Of a DNA stretch of 64,000 nt, positions 63,259-64,000 are shown in pieces. This stretch comes from Micromonospora sp. KC723. Its GTDB lineage: Bacteria > Actinomycetota > Actinomycetes > Mycobacteriales > Micromonosporaceae. Location of the stretch: positions 1 to 64,000 of the forward strand of contig NZ_SMKD01000011.1 in NCBI RefSeq assembly GCF_004348595.1, in the 5' to 3' direction. Position 1 is the first letter of the stretch; the number at the start of each line of letters is the position of its first letter. The position numbers and the translations under genes are program-made. Below the pieces are notes generated by a model. The model saw nothing but the letters and a program-made list of their open reading frames with translations. It was not told the DNA's origin and searched no databases.

Positions 63259-64000
63259 CTAGACCTCCAGCACCACCTTGCCGCGGACGTGCCCGGCCCG
63301 CACCAGGCGCTGGGCCGCCGCGGCCTGCGCGAGCGGGAACGTCCGTTCGACGTGCACGGTCAGCCGCCCGGCGTCGACCAGGCCGGCCAGCACGGTCAGG
63401 TCCGGGGTGGACGGCTTGACGAAGAGGTAGCTGCCGCCCAGCCGGGCGACGTGCTCCGGGTCGGCGGTGGAGACCAGCCGGCCCGGGCGGGACAGCAGCT
63501 CGGCGGAGACGTCCAACGCCTCCCCGCCGAACAGGTCGAGCGCCACGTCCACCCCGTCGGGCGCGACCGCGCGGACCCGGTCGGCCAGCCCGGCGCCGTG
63601 GTGGACCGGCTCGGCGCCGAACGAGCGGACGAAGTCGTGGTTGGCCTCGCCCGCCGTGCCGATCACCCGGTCGGCGCCGAGCGCCCGGGCGAGTTGCACC
63701 GCCAGGTGTCCCACCCCGCCCGCGGCGCCGTGCACCAGCACGGTGTCCCCCGCGCCGGTACGGGTCGCCCGCAACGCCTGGTACGCGGTGAGCCCGGCCA
63801 GCGGCAGCCCGCCCGCGGCGGCCCAGGTCGCCCGTACCGGCTTGTCCGCCAGGCAGCGCTCCGGAGCCGGCACCAGCTCGGCGTACGTGCCGTGTTGGAT
63901 GTGGTCGCGCCGGACGTACCCGACCACCTCGTCACCGACGGAGAACCCGCTCACCGCCGGGCCGACCGCCGCCACCACGCCGGCGGCGTCCCAGCCGGGC
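63259..64000 (-). CDS. NADP-dependent quinone oxidoreductase/MDR family protein, 5' part outside the window
   Basis: The frame is open to the window edge, so the N-terminus is missing; at least 247 residues are visible. VVAAVGPAVSGFSVGDEVVG leads into the medium-chain dehydrogenase core with GLTAYQALRATRTGAGDTVL, the NADPH-binding VHGAAGGVGHLAVQLA, and the C-terminal FPLAQAAAAQRLVRAGHVRG followed by KVVLEV. There is no structural zinc cluster, as in quinone oxidoreductases. It probably reduces quinones or enones with NADPH. Confidence 0.88.
   Translation of the reverse strand, partial: PGWDAAGVVAAVGPAVSGFSVGDEVVGYVRRDHIQHGTYAELVPAPERCLADKPVRATWAAAGGLPLAGLTAYQALRATRTGAGDTVLVHGAAGGVGHLAVQLARALGADRVIGTAGEANHDFVRSFGAEPVHHGAGLADRVRAVAPDGVDVALDLFGGEALDVSAELLSRPGRLVSTADPEHVARLGGSYLFVKPSTPDLTVLAGLVDAGRLTVHVERTFPLAQAAAAQRLVRAGHVRGKVVLEV

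Overview
The window is about 64 kb of very GC-rich DNA with GTG starts, tight gene packing and long antisense open frames. Its content points to an actinomycete of the Micromonosporaceae, probably Micromonospora or a close relative: GlnE/GlnA2, an F420-dependent NADP reductase, homodimeric AceE, a fused RNase HI/CobC protein, AhpE plus DUF3052, and an actinobacterial-type rnpB. It reads as chromosomal backbone. I see no integrase, transposase, CRISPR array or obvious biosynthetic cluster.

Layout. 0-7 kb: an MptB-like mannosyltransferase; a compositionally distinct patch with a tandem-HTH regulator and a small cysteine-rich secreted protein; a membrane protein; and an XRE-cupin regulator facing a flavin reductase-methyltransferase fusion. 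7-19 kb: nitrogen and cofactor metabolism (glnE, a GATase, LD-carboxypeptidase, glnA2, nadE, panB). 19-26 kb: VOC protein, NADPH:F420 reductase, RNB ribonuclease, a histone H1-like protein, a deleted M48 protease, a Nudix hydrolase, and rnpB on the minus strand. 26-32 kb: TSUP exporter, a monocarboxylate symporter with DUF3311 partner, and the Nif3/zinc-ribbon/RNase H-CobC operon. 32-35 kb: an XRE-TPR regulator and a flavoprotein facing a standalone primase-polymerase across a shared palindromic operator. 35-45 kb: SNF2 helicase/SWIM pair, a frameshifted DinB gene, polysaccharide pyruvyl transferase, phosphotransferase, SDR, hydrolase. 45-54 kb: tRNA-Val, AhpE, DUF3052, a fused alpha-ketoacid dehydrogenase E1, PhoD, YjbQ, AceE. 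54-64 kb: secreted LVIVD and HxHP proteins, a beta-glucosidase/MFS sugar operon, a GluRS, CopC, and a partial quinone oxidoreductase.

The order glnE, glnA2, panB, rnhA/cobC, zinc ribbon, Nif3, ahpE, DUF3052, aceE matches, from memory, the Rv2221c-Rv2241 segment of Mycobacterium tuberculosis, here diluted by lineage-specific genes. Two genes look broken: the M48 protease lost its HExxH block, and the DinB gene has a one-base frameshift. The best candidates for something undescribed are the XRE-TPR/flavoprotein/Prim-Pol divergon at 32.2-34.9 kb and the reductase-methyltransferase fusion with its regulator at 4.8-7.2 kb.
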